A DNA stretch of 64,000 nt from Owenia fusiformis (lineage: Eukaryota > Annelida > Polychaeta > Sabellida > Oweniidae), in the NCBI GenBank assembly GCA_903813345.2, contig CAIIXF020000005.1:17983375-18047374 (forward strand). Reading direction: 5' to 3'. Below are positions 46,301-58,984 of this stretch, piece after piece. The notes beneath the pieces were generated by a model. The model saw only the letters and a program-made list of their open reading frames with translations, ran no database searches and was not told the origin of the DNA. Both the position numbers and the translations under genes were made by a program. The first letter of the stretch is position 1; every line of letters starts with the position of its first letter.

Positions 46301-49300
46301 GTCAATGTTTTTGCTATAAATCAGGCAACAATGGTTTACATGACCTGTAAGAAATAGGTATAAGGGATGTTATTATCACAACACTAATGACATTGCTCAC
46401 TTTTTAAAGTAAGATTCCATGCATTAGGCCAAAGGACTTGGAGTATTGGTTTTGCGTCCTTTTAAAATTGAATATCATCATGCAAGCAAGGTGAAAAAAC
46501 AAACACAAAAATAAAACAAAATTGAAAAATTTACCGTTTTCACTAATTTTCCTTTTAAATCTTAATCGGCGGGCCTGTAGTACAATCTATAGTCGACTGT
46601 CTAGAGGAAATGACCAGTCTTTCAAATATTGTACTACCAGTGGTCTTCCCACCCAATTCCATGGCAAAATAGTCAATTATTCCATTGATTTTCACACAAA
46701 CCAAATGTGACATGGAGGCTGCCATCTTGGTTTAAGTACTGCACTGAACGAAATGTTGAATTTGTGGGAATTTCCCCGGGAATTTTAGATGTTTTAGGGT
46801 AAAAATGTTTGTGTTTTTTTTTTTTTACTTTTGGTCAAACTGTACACGCACGCGGATGCAAAACCAATAATCCAAGTCCTTTGGCCTTATATAAAAAATA
46901 ATCGAAATAAAGTAATATTGGATGGATGGGGAGTTAATGGAGGCGGGAGTTATTTGTCTTTACGACGGAACAAATTCAAAAGAACTCGTGTATTTGAAAA
47001 ACTAAACTCAGTACCCTTCGAAACTGGATATTATATTTCTGGAGAATGAAAAATGGGAAAATTTGGAGTTATAAGAATAAATTCAAGTAGCATGTCTTAT
47101 CATGTCTTATATACACGTTACTCGCCCCCTTCCCTCCCACAGTTGCCAACTCCCGATTTAAATCGAGAGATTCCTGTTTTTTTAACCCATCTCCTGCGCA
47201 ATTTTTTCTCCCGATTTCCCCTGATTTCTACAAAAAACTTCGCATGTTTTAGGTAAAAATCCCCCGATTTTGTCTGTGTCCTCCCATTTTTTCCTCCTAC
47301 CTCCCGATTTTTAACTTGAATCCGAGTACTCATCGATCGTCTCCAGTATCTTACATATAAGTCAATTAACTCCAGCGACATCTAATCATGAAAAACAAAG
47401 TTAATCTAATATAAATGTCCAATCAACAACAAGGAAATTAGCGCACGCGCAACAATTTTAATCAGTAAAAGCGAATCCATCCTTTATTACGATCCTAGCG
47501 CATGCTTATTACGTAGATAATCTCCTGAGTGGAGGTGATAAGAATCTGCTCAAGTATGTCCGTGAAACGGGGTAAGAATAATTTTGTCTATGCACGATTG
47601 CGTAAGCCTACCAAGATTAAGCATGTATATACATTAAGAGAAATCATGTTAAATAAGTTTGAATGATTTTACCATTGAAGTTTGTCAAAAATTGAGATTT
47701 ATCAGTCACATTTACGGTAAGCTTTTTGGTTTTTCCATCCTGGACCAAGGATGATTGGCTCCCAGGATGCAACATCGATACCGATACTCCCTATGTCGTG
47801 ACTACAAAATTCGAATTCAAACTGCATTTTCGTTTGAAAATAAGACCAAAATGAATGATACAAATGTTGAAGTGAATAAAATAGCGGCTGTTTGAATTTT
47901 GCAATCATGACATCAAGAATATCGACAGAGTATCGATGTTACATTCTGGGAGCCAATCCTCCTTGATCCTGGACCTAGACGGCCATGTGCAAAAAGAAGA
48001 TGTATTTTAAGAAATTCTCATGTCTGTTTTTCCTTGCTATCGTCTTTACTAAAAGAAACATGTTTTTAAGAGGTCTCCTGCTTTTAAAGAAAATCTCCTG
48101 TTTTGACAGAAGATCTCCTGTTTTTTATTTTACTTGGTATCTTTACCAAGAGAAACTTCCTGTTTTATAAAGAAGTCTCCTGTTTTCTCCTGTTTTTAAA
48201 GAAAATATCCTGTTTTCTCTTGTTTTTAAGGAAAATATCCTGTTTTCTCCTGTTTTAAAAGAAAATACCCTGTTTTTTCCTGTTTTTAAAGATAATCTGT
48301 TTTCTCATGCATTTAAAATAAATTGTTTTCTCCTGTTTTTAAAGAAAATCTCCTGTTTAGACTGAAAGTCTCTTGTTTTCTCCTGTTTTTTAGATGGTAA
48401 CTTGTTTTCTAAAAGAAACCTCCTGTTTTCTCCTGTTTTTTAAAAGAAGTCTCCTGTTTTCTCCTGTTTTTTCAGTAAAAGTCTCCTGTTTTTCTCCTGT
48501 TTTTTGCAAAATATCTCCTTGATTCTCCTGTTTTTTTTTTAAAACTCCTGTTTTTTTTCTCTGAGAGGTTGGCAGGTATGCCATCCACTCCACCCTCCAT
48601 CCAATATTAATTTATTTTTTGTATAACGCATGGAAACTAACTTTAAAAAGTGAGTAATGTCATTAGTGTTGTGATAATAACGTCCCTTATACCTATTTAT
48701 TACAGGTCGTGTAGACCATTGTTGCCTGATTTATAGCAAAAAGATTGACTTTTGCACGTTGGTGATGATGCACCTTTTTTAATAGATCTCAGAAGTGTAT
48801 CAGTTAAAAAAAAATACTAGAAGACCTAACATATTTTGCCATGCACTGCACCTATTCATTTGGCAATTCAGTTGTAAATTTCTCTTGAAAAAATAAATCT
48901 TCCAAATTTGTTTTCTTGCAGAAATGGCCTACTCCCCTCATCCATTTTGTACGATCACAGGGGTTCATCAAGGCTGAATGCAGCCAGGCACGATGTGCTC
49001 ACTTCCTTGTGGCAAATGCTATTATCAGAACTTAGTCATCGTAAACATAAAATGAGTTTGAAAAAATTATTGTCAAGCTTCACTTTGTTTTAATATTTTC
49101 TATAATGTACTTCTCTTAATGTTTCAGGTTGGGGATTATTTCCCAGATTTCTTGGATATGATGGAACGTGAGCCATTTTTGAAAGCTGTTGCACCCTGGG
49201 GTCCTTGGTCCTCCACACAGATGGCAGATAGGTGAGTTCAGTATTAAATGTAAAAGCAGCATGGAATAATTGGGATAAAAAATCTCAAATCTCAAGCAAT

Positions 49301-52300
49301 ATATAAAAGAATTTCATTCATTTGTGCTAATTTGTGGTTCATCTTAAGATGAAATTCAAAAATAAAATATAAATTGTAACTCCATTCTTCACTATGCTAG
49401 ATTGGAATATGAAAAATGTTTTCTGGAAAATTACATGTATTTTAGAAAATCATGTGTTTTCTGTAAAAATCCTTTCTTGAATGTGTCTGCCTTGATGTAT
49501 GACTCTTGCTCTAAAATATCAAGTTTCACATTTGATTCTGTAACATAAAATATGACATATTCTTCAGATCAATGAGTAACGATGGCCCTATATTATGGTG
49601 TAGGCCTGGAGAACAGATGGTACCCACTGCAGATATGCCTTCCAACACCAAATCTCCATTTAAGAGAAAGAGGTAAGTTACGCTTTATAATAGCAAGAGA
49701 AAGGGTAAGATGTGTCTTCTAACATCAAGTCTCTTCTAGTACCAAGAGTCCCTAAAAGAGAAAACTAATGTTTGTCTTGTAACACCTAAGTCTTTTCAAG
49801 TACCAAGTGTCCCTTTCAGAGAGAGAACTACTGTTTGTCTTGTAACACCAAGTCTTCAAGTACCAAGTGTCCCTTAAGAGAGAAGCTGACTACTGTTTGT
49901 CTTGTAACACCAAGTCTCTTCAAATACCAAGTGTCCCTTGAAGAGAGAGAACTACTGTTTGTCTTGTAACACCAAGTCTCTTCAAATACCAAGTGTCCCT
50001 TGAAGAGAGAGAACTACTGTTTGTCTTGTAACACCAAGTCTCTTCAAGTACCAATTGTCCCTTTAAGAGAGAGAACTACTGTTTGTCTTCGAACACCCAA
50101 GTTTTCCTTTAAGAGAATGAATGAAGATATGTCTTAAACACTAAAAATAAGTATGTAAGATATAAATCTCATCTAACAGTAAGTCTCACTTTAGAGAAAG
50201 CTGCCAATTATGAGCCAAAAAGTCAAGTCTCGGTTTGGAGAACGGTCTACTGAGCTAATAATTCCCTAAAAAATATAGAAATAACACCCAAATTAATTAT
50301 GGATATTCAAAAAAAAGAGGACATTTAAATCTACAATATGTAAAAATATCAAAATTGTCCAAAGCAGGCATAACGTGCAGTAGACTGAAGATTTATTTTC
50401 TCCAAACCGTGACTTGTTTTTTCAATGATTATTTAGATCGTCTCAAAACTCCCAACTTTTCTCAAATATGTGTTTCATATGCATCTCAATGTTGTAGGGG
50501 TATAAATGAACTACGTAATCTGCACTATCTGCCAAGAGCCTCTGAAACGAGGGAAACATTGGTTGAGGATCGTACTAAGTGCCATGCTGACCATGTGGGC
50601 CATGGGTTTGATAGATGTACCACAGCTGCCGTGGGAATGCTGAAAGGAATCTATGGGGGCACTCAGTAAGTCTAATGGAACAAATTATTGAATTCTGTGG
50701 AATTAAGAAGTGTTATATATCTGTCCAAAAAATGTTGGTATATTCTGGGATACTCTCACTATTTCAATTATGTTTTTTTGAGTTCTCCAAAATCTAAAGT
50801 TTGAATTTTAAAAGATCCCTTAATTTTGTTGACTTGATTTAATATCATGATGGCTGGTTCTGGGTAAAGTTATGTTATATTTTCACGACTGTTTCTGTGT
50901 TTCATCTTTAGAAAACTCCTTGAGAACAATGTTCAAGCACAAAAATAAGATACACAAAAATTATTGACAATAACTATTATTGCAGTCCTCCAGAATTGGA
51001 TCGTGTAACGAAAGATGTGATATGCTTCGATGCCAGCAGTTTTATGACAGTCGTTAACCAAATGCAGCTAGATCTTCATGAGCCACCAGTTTCACAGGTG
51101 AGTTGAAATTCCATAATATTCATTCAGATCGATCATACAATTCTTAGAACATTTATGTAACGCACTCTCAAATTGTTTTTCAATTCATCTGTACACGCCT
51201 AACCATCGACAAGGTACAGTCACGTGACCGTGACAAAATATGCCGTAGTACACTTTTGATGTACAATGTCACTATTAACTGATTTTAAGCAAAGACTATG
51301 ATGTAGGTTTGATGCAGGTTTTCAAAAATAAATTTGAGGAATACAAAAAGGATTTCCTGTTTGATTTCGCGTGTATTCGATTTCAAAGACATTTATTTTT
51401 CTAATTACGTTAAAAGATCTTCGAGCAGTGCTCGATTTTTTTCGTTGTACGTCTACCCATACAATTGTTCGGTTGGAAAAATGTTGTTTTTCACACATTT
51501 CCTTTGATATTTTTCTCCCCTGATGTCTCGGAGTGTCGAATATTTTAATGAGAATGTGTTTCTCTAAACTGCACAATTTAAGACGGGTTAAGATTTAATA
51601 AATATTCATGCATTTAATATAATTTAAAAAATCAGAAATGTATTTTGTCAACTCGCAGTGTATGTTGTCCCTGTAATTGAAATTCATGAGTTATGATATT
51701 AAACATTGCAATGATTTAATTTCAAAATGCATTAAGGGTTAGTTTTATGCGTAACAAGTGATGTTCAACGAACATGCTCCTGTATCCCTAGTACAGATAA
51801 ACAGGTAAACGTGATTTTTTCGTTGAATGCTATTTTATTTTATGAAAGTGTTAATATGGTGATTAATATGTGACCATGGCATGATATCTTCCGACCTTTT
51901 TGGCCACTCGGCGTCGGTACGTTACGTTATGTTTAGTTGCACTTTTATGAATTTTAATAATCTCAAGGAGTTCATGGAGAGATCTATACTAGCAAGATGA
52001 CTTTCAAAATTTATGCTATAGGGTGTCCCGAAAGTATGGGCCCCCTAGGCAGACATATACCAATGTCTCCATAGTATGTGTCATATATCATTTTAAAGCT
52101 CATCCAAAGTTATATTAATTTGCCGAGTATCATGGTTCAACTCACAAATGGAAAAAGTTACAGTTAGTGTTTGGCCAAAATTAAAGTCAGTTTTACACCA
52201 AAACAATTGTTGGTGTGTCTCCTTAGCCGCCATGTTAACAGCAGCAATACTTTCCATATATGACCTTAAACAGGCTTCAAATAGGGATATGGCGTTTTGT

Positions 52301-55300
52301 AATCCTCATGAAACCTTTTTAAGGCATAAGAAGAGTTTCCTTGGAGTATCTACCCTAAACGTCATCTTTTTAGAACTCAATAGCCATCCTATCTTCGAGA
52401 ATGGCATCCATATTTTCTGTCACAGGGTCAGGGCTGTTCCCAGGATACTGAAATGAACTATCTTTTTGACAAAACGGTAATTTTTGAAATGCCTGTTACT
52501 TTTTGCTATTTGAACCATCATATTTTGCAAATCAATGTAACTTTGGATAAGCTTAAAAATGATATATGACACATACTATGGAGACATTGGTATATGTCTG
52601 CCTAGGGAGGGGGGCATACTTTGGGACACTGTATATCTGGAAAGTGTAGAAGTTCAAAAGCCAGGTATAGAACACAAAAAAAGAATTAGTAACATTGACA
52701 TTTAATCATATCAATGACAATTTTATGGATTAACGGAAAAAATATTAGGGTAAATATATCTGATATGCCTATTAAATATTATTACTTTATTATCAAATAT
52801 GTTCCTTCTATTACACGTACATTATAGCATTTCATTCACTGTAAAATGAACTATGATTGAGATCTGTAAGGCCAATGTGACAACATACATTCGAGTTGAC
52901 AACATACATTATCTATTTTTCGTAGTAGCATCCAAAGTAAAAAGCGGTTTTGCATTAACTCTGAATGTATATTTGTATACTTATCTTAAGTTGTGTTAGT
53001 CGTAGTTTGGCTGTTATTTGCATAGCAAAACAAAAATTAGAGAGAATTTTGAGAAATTCAGTCAAGATTTAGAGATCCCTGACGTGCTGGGTAGATCTAT
53101 AACAAGATATTGAAGTTGCTGAGGATCATTTAAAGTAGATACGCATATTTGCAACTTAATTACAAATCGAAGGCAACAACTACCTGATGATGAACTGACA
53201 CAATATTGATCAAATCAATGCTAGTTCTTTCCTCGCTTCCTCATTCTAGAAAATGGCGATCTAAAATGGCGGAAATGACATAGTACATCAAAAGTGTACT
53301 ACGGTATATTTTGTCAATGTCACGTGACTGTACCTTGTCGATGGTGAGGTGTGGTAATGATAGATGGGATGAAAGCATGAAAGATAAAGGGCCTTGGTAG
53401 CTATTTCTGATCTTAAAACTTTAAAATTTAGATTAGCTTGGTGCTTGCACCTTCAATAGACATTGCTTACAACCTTCTTCTCATAAAATATTACAGCTTG
53501 AAAAAATTGCTGGCAGAGTAAATGAATGAATTTCTTTTTAAGATTGATGAGAGGTATTTTTTGCACTTGTCATGTATACTGTCAAGAAAGAAGCTTTACT
53601 TAAAAGTTTTATGTTGGTGCCAGTTGCAGGCTGTTCAAAATTTAAAGGACAGAGCACTTTAAGAAACATAAAGCAAATTGAAAATGTACTTTGTCTATTT
53701 TGCATTCAATATTTTGATTTTGTTCCCTGTTTCAGTGTGTGACCTGGGTAGAGGATGCCAAATTGAATCAGTTAAGACGAGAAGGCGTGAAATATGCTCG
53801 TATACAACTCCGTGATAATGACATCTACTTCATACCTCGTAACATCGTTCATCAATTCAAAACTGTATCTGCTGTGACCAGTATAGCTTGGCACATTAGG
53901 CTTAAACAGTACTACCCTGAGTTAAATAGCCAACAACAATCTGATAATATGAATGCTACAAATGCAACTGAAAAGGAGCAAGGTGAAACACAAAGTGTCC
54001 TAGTGAATGGTGTAAGCGAGAAATCTCCCGAGGGACCTCAAAATAAGGAAACAGCGAATGTCTCGAGCAAGATACATTCCAGTGAAAGATCAGAAAAGGT
54101 GACTTTGAAGAAACAAATTTCTGGAGATATGGACACTGAAAGTCCATCAAAGAAGCCAAAACTGGAGAAAACTTCAAGTGAAAAACTCAATGATAAATCT
54201 GCTTCAAAAAAGAAACCAGTGGCAACTGGACCAAATTATATAATATCTCAGGAAGGAAAAGTGGAAACAAAATCTGTCAAGAAACTCAATATGTCAGGTG
54301 AAGACGTTCATATCAGTAGGAGTAAACCTAAGACTGATAGCTCTAAACAAAAGGATCATTCATCTCATAAACACAGAAAGTCAGAAAAACATACTGACAA
54401 GAAACAGGATAAAGTAAGAGTGGAGGAAAGCAAAAAGGAAAGCAATATCGAGGATAAGGACAATAAAAGCAAAGAGAACAAACCAGTGGATATTAATGGA
54501 AAGGCTCAAAACATAGACAATGATATGTTAAAACCACAGAATGAATCCAACAGTGATGTAAAAACTGAGCAACGTGAAAAGTCTCGACATAGACACCGCT
54601 CTGGGAGTTCCAGTCGCAGCGGAGAAAGTTCACGTTCACATCGTCATGACAGCCCAGGTCATAAAAGCTCCAGTTCAAGTAGCAAATCAAAGCACAGGTC
54701 CAGTCATTCTAGTTCCAGTCATAGACATTCAAGATCACATGATCATAAAAGTGAGAGGCATCGAAGCCATAGAAGTCATGATTCTAGTAGTCATAGGAAA
54801 AGTAGTCATCGGAGTGATAGTTCTCGGCATAGACATCATAAACACTCAAGTCACAGATCTGAGAAATCTGAGAAATTAGATAGAAATAAGGCATCTGTTG
54901 ACTTGGTTACAGAAGATCCAAGTTTAGAAATTAAAGACTCTCGTATTATAGAAGCTGATAACAAAGTGGAGAGTAAAGAATCTAGCAACATAAAGATGAA
55001 TGATAAATCCGGTGAGAATGAAAATATTGGTACTGTTTTAAAAGATGAGAAGTCTGTTGAAAATGAAGACAAGGCCACAATATGTATAGACACATCGGGC
55101 ACTAATAGTAACCCCAGCATCATTGTAACAAAAGATAACTCATGTGAAAATAAAGATATTGTAAATTCAGAAGATAATTCTGGAACAATTAAAGAAGATG
55201 TTAATCCGACAAAGTTGGAATCAGATGAAGTTGATAAATCAGATGAAACCAGTGAACTGACAAATAAGGAGGATGAAATAAATAATGTGTCTGATGAACC

Positions 55301-55889
55301 CATTAACAATGACATTAAACCAGTGAATAACATCACCGCTGACGTAAATCTAACTATAGACAATTCTTATATAGTGTCCAAAGAAAATGACACTCAATGT
55401 GATGAGTTGCCAGAAAATACCTCGGACAAACATGTTGGTAGTATCTCAAACGATGTTGATGATTCTAAAAACATTACTAAAAGCGAAGGTAACGATAGTG
55501 TTGAGAGGGGAGTTGATGTTGTTCATGACACAGAAGCCGTTGGAAAGGACTCTATAAGTGAAGACTCTATTCTAACAACAGCCTCAGTAGACTCCAATTC
55601 AGAAATATTGGCCACAAAAAGTAAATCTGAGAGTGAGTTAGATATCACAAAAAAAGATAAATGTGAGAAAACACTAGATGTTAATTGTGTGACTGTGGAA
55701 ATGAAGACAAATGATGATAATGCTCAGGCTGATGAGAGCAAGGTTGATGATAAAGCTGATGTGAGTGATCATGAAGATGTGGATGGTGGAACTGGCCAGA
55801 CTGCAATGGAAGTGGACATATCACATTCACAACCGACTACTGGAGACAACACCAAGCTGCCTACAGTTGAGCTTATGGAAACTAACTGA
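43382..55889 (+). CDS. RSBN1: RSBN1/KDM9-type JmjC-like nuclear protein (complete, 7 exons)
   Basis: Exons: 43382-43910, 44154-45979, 49128-49231, 49568-49672, 50498-50665, 50986-51097, 53736-55889. They give 1,665 residues; vertebrate RSBN1 and RSBN1L are about 800. Residues 1-740 are Lys/Ser-rich and low complexity, with a His-Lys run ([19 protein letters not shown]) at the start of exon 2. The conserved core runs from [20 protein letters not shown] to LAWHIR-type sequence (about 630-1015) and includes [44 protein letters not shown] and [19 protein letters not shown]. The HxD at His884/Asp886 and a distal His987 fit a JmjC Fe(II) triad. The family removes one methyl from H4K20me2. After the core comes an acidic tail with an SR/SH-rich block (about 1230-1330). 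The core spans exons 2-7, which are separated by transposon-filled introns. Confidence 0.92.
47740..47975. mobile_element. MITE with ATTGGCTCCCAGRATGYAAC arms
   Basis: ATTGGCTCCCAGGATGCAAC followed by ATCGAT (left) is mirrored by ATCGAT and GTTACATTCTGGGAGCCAAT (right). Same family as 41390-41530. Nested within the 46142-48897 element. Confidence 0.75.
47990..48560 (+). repeat. Degenerate CTCCTGTTTT minisatellite
   Basis: About 20 repeats of TCTCCTGTTTT with variable A-rich spacers (TAAAGAAAAT). The upstream stretch 47140-47330 has a related CTCCCGATTT pattern. Strong strand asymmetry (C+T on plus). The minus frame at 48390-48593 is a repeat artefact. Confidence 0.75.
49690..50110 (+). repeat. 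64-bp tandem array next to an RSBN1 exon
   Basis: About six units read CTTGTAACACCAAGTCTCTT, CAA(A/G)TACCAAGTGTCCCTT and AAGAGAGAGAACTACTGTTTG. The part AACACCAA.TCT...TTAAGAGA.AGAG resembles the 3' end of the exon finishing at 49672 (AACACCAAATCTCCATTTAAGAGAAAGAG). The array may have been seeded from the exon-donor junction. Confidence 0.8.
50270..50430 (+). repeat. Dispersed repeat shared with 27565-27735
   Basis: GAGGACATTTAAATCTACAA, TGTAAAAATATCAAAAT and GTCCAAAGCAGGCATAACGT match the copy in the His-rich gene intron. It ends about 70 bp before an RSBN1 exon. Confidence 0.75.
51194..53353. mobile_element. 2,160-bp CAC-ended TIR element in the last RSBN1 intron
   Basis: The termini CACGCCTAACCATCGACAAG (left) and, in reverse, CACACCTCACCATCGACAAG (right) begin inverted repeats of about 70 bp including GGTACAGTCACGTGAC and CCGTAGTACACTTTTGATGTA. 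GTA flanks both sides (51191-51193, 53354-53356). CAC ends with a short 2-4 bp duplication recall the CACTA/Mirage/Chapaev group; that assignment is inference. It contains a second element at 52021-52631. A truncated relative is at 29588-30075. Confidence 0.82.
52021..52631. mobile_element. 611-bp TA-flanked element (GGGTGTCCCGAAAGTATG ends)
   Basis: The left GGGTGTCCCGAAAGTATGGG comes after TA. The right CATACTTTGGGACACTG comes before TA. The inverted arms continue through GGCAGACATATACCAATGTC, CTCCATAGTATGTGTCATAT and ATCATTTTTAAGC-type sequence (about 100 bp). Size and end style match 13183-13791. The internal 102-codon frame (52148-52456) has no family I recognise. Confidence 0.82.
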
Positions 55890-58800
55890 ATGCTAAAATT
55901 ATCCAGTTCTATTTAATACTACATGTGTAATCTAAACACCGACAAGACCAAAAAAGAGTTGCAAAGAAAGGTTGGTTATCTTACAGATGTATAATTGAAA
56001 GCTATGCAGGATTTAACAAATGTTTAAATCATTGTAGACCATGAATTTTCTTCATCCATTCAATTTTGATGGACTTCAACATTTTTTTTATGTTCACAAG
56101 TACATGTATTGTATGGGTAAGCATTGTATGTACCCTTGGTGAAAACTTGACTTTAGATTAGAGATAATTCTTTGATCTTACCTGTGTCCAATCAGAGAAT
56201 GTGTTCAGTAAGCCATGACTACACGTTCTGCCTATGAGTAACTAACATTTATTTACATTCAAACTCCCATAAGAGGCCATGAAAGCTACATTTGTGAGGG
56301 ATAAGATCTGAAATCTCATCACATCACTTCAAACTAAACATTATGTATATATGTAATTGTACATTGTCGTTGTAAATATCATATTAGGTTTTCTGTTTTC
56401 CATCGTATCCTTTGATGTGCATATCATGTGAGATAATGAGTTAATATAGTTGTATTAATTAATGGCCGTCGGGCAGATATATCATATTGTCCTCGGGATA
56501 ATCCCAATATCCTGAACCTCATATGGAATAATCTCTATGTATTCAGATGTTTCAAGTTTTAGTTATGAGGCAAAAGATCATTGGGAATCTTTACATTGTA
56601 GTCATTGACAGAGATATCTGTTAAAATAACAAGATAAATTGTTTCCTGGTAATGAAACTAGGAATGTGTTTGTATAAATTATATGTATGTACATGTATAA
56701 TACTTAAGCTCATTTTAGAGCAGAAGACTAGTAAAACTGTACATGTATGAGATTTTATAATGATATATGAAATACTGTAATTAAAATTGGCATTAAGAGA
56801 CAGTTGTTTTATTTTGAATGTAGATATTATACTGATTGCAAGAAAATTTCATTGTACATTAGTGATATGTATTTTATTGGCAGAATCCATTTTTGTATAA
56901 GAAAAACATGATTAATTTAAATTTTGCTATACATTGTATTTATTTATGCTTTATCATGGACATTAAAATGTTTAATATTTGCAGCTGTTCTATAACTTAT
57001 ATTCATCCAATGTAAATCAGATTGCCTTAAATCAGGGGCTCTCTTGAGAAATGTTTGCCAATGTGTCTTAATATTCAAGGCTATATTTATCTAAACCAAT
57101 ATTGGATATAAATGTGCAACTATGAAAGCTTGAATTGACTGAAATGTTGAAATAAGCAAGATCTTGATCTTCATGATTGAACTCAAACTTGTTAGTGGGA
57201 CTGCATCTTTAACTTGGTTTCCTCTAATGATAATTTCTAATGATTGATGTTACGTTTCAACAATCAAGTTCATAATCTTTCACCAAGTTTCTATGTTCCA
57301 ATGCATTTCATTTGAACAACTTCACTGTGGAGACTCATGCCATGGTCACATTTGCTCCGATTTTCAGTACCGGAGCCCAGCCAATGAGTATTTTGTTAAA
57401 AATTGCATTTAGTTTTGAACAAAATACTCAGCCGGAAGCTGAGATTGCATTTAATTTTAAACAAAATACTCAGCCGGGCGCTGGTGTTGAAGATTGGATT
57501 AAATGTGAGCACAGCATAAGAGAAGGTGCAGGGGACAAGGGATGATGTGAATACTCAAATTCTCAGTAAACACAAATGAAGACAGACATGCAATTGATGG
57601 CGGGGGGGGGCAAGACTCACTTAATATCATTGAGCATTTTCATTCAAGTCATTTTTGTATATAATTTGTATAGAACCTTGGTTTATGTCTGAATGTCTCA
57701 TTTGTATTTAACCGGTGAAATTTAAATCAGTGTTTTCTATGACAGTGGACTCAAGTTTGAGAATTTTTACTTCAATAATTAAAGTCTATATTTTTTCAAA
57801 TCAAGAGATGCAATTAGATGGTGTGCTGTATTTTATTATTTAAGTATGTTTGTAAGATGGTGAAAGTGCTTAAAGCAATAAGAAGAAAGAAGTTGATTAT
57901 CATGTATCCAAAAATTATTTTAAAATCTACATGTAGATTGCCAATTTAAACTCCATTCATACCATATTATTCAATTTCATTTTAATTGTCAAAGCTTAAA
58001 TTTTTTCTTCATTTAGACTCAATCTCGAAATAACTTGTGGAGTGTCCTGGTTTTTGAAGCATTTAGTTTTAAATCAATTCAGTACTGCTGTACTGTACTC
58101 TACTTAAGTTTGTGTGACAATCTAGATAGAAATGTTTAATGTTCTCCTTATTGCTCGTGGCCTTTTCTTCTAGAGGTGTTCATTGCATATTTCTGTTAAA
58201 CAAAACGACTGTAAAACTTTATGTGTAATTTTGTAGATTTAATTTTAGTATCCAAGAGACAGATTATATTATATTTATGTATTAAACTAAATTTTCTAGT
58301 TGGTGTACGTATTTATCATGTTTAGAGGTTCATGCATGTAATGTTATGATGAAAGTTGTTCAGTTTGAGTTGGAACTAAATCTTAACTGAAACAGATTGA
58401 ATTAAATAGAGTTGAGCCTATAGAGCACCTAAGATGATTGTGTTTGTGTTTTGTTATGACAGTACAATGCTACAAGGGAACAGCTATGATTAAGCCTGCC
58501 ATGTGTTGAAATCATCTTAAAAGCAAATTCTGAAGTCCGACCACTGTTGATATGAAGGCACTAAGGTTAGACTATAACAATTTGTAACTGACACTGGAAT
58601 TCTGAATGCTTAATCAGTCAGCGGCAAGGTTCGCTTTATGTCCTCCCTCAAATAGGATTCAAAACTGTCCTCCTTATGTATTACTCCCTCATATTCCCGG
58701 GGAAGAAAATTGAGGTTTTTTGGCTTAAAAGTCATGTTAAAATTATCATTAAAAGATGTCACTTCCACAAACACTAAAGCAAAGGCCAAGGATGCCTTCT

Positions 58801-58980
58801 ATCTCAAAATAATCACTTTCTGTCTGGTCTTCTTTGAGAAATGACACAATGGAAGATTAGTCAAAAATCCCTATTTTCCCAAGCACCCGGATTCCTCCGG
58901 ATAACAGGATTTGCATTGAAAAAAACTTCAGGGTTTTAGCAATCTTATCAACAGGGTCTCATTGATGAACCAAGGCGAAC
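55890..58980 (+). other. RSBN1 3' flank / 3' UTR and intergenic
   Basis: No gene seen. AT-rich, with a MITE relative at 57338-57520 and a G10 tract near 57601. I do not place a canonical poly(A) signal with confidence; the UTR may be long. Confidence 0.35.
57338..57520. mobile_element. MITE with CATGGTCACATTTGCTCCGA end
   Basis: The left CATGGTCACATTTGCTCCGA is identical to the nested element at 16419. The right ATTAAATGTGAGCACAG is its degenerate mirror. The interior holds two copies of AAAATACTCAGCCGG(A/G). The short plus open frame is fortuitous. Confidence 0.6.
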
Positions 58981-58984
58981 CAAG

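Larger units (their letters stand above)
46142..48897. mobile_element. 2.76-kb element with about 290-bp inverted arms in an RSBN1 intron
   Basis: The left arm 46142-46430 (TTTTTTCAAGAGAAATTTAC, GGCAAAATATGTTAGGTCTTC, CAACAATGGTTTACATGACC) is the inverted match of 48625-48897. Between the arms are a further inverted pair at about 46426-46463 and 46850-46888 (GGCCAAAGGACTTGG), a MITE at 47740-47975 and a CT-rich minisatellite. No transposase frame is recognised. Confidence 0.8.

Noticed and set aside
52148-52456. 102-codon plus ORF inside the 611-bp TA element
   Set aside because: No recognisable transposase motif. The element is nonautonomous in size and the frame overlaps arm sequence.
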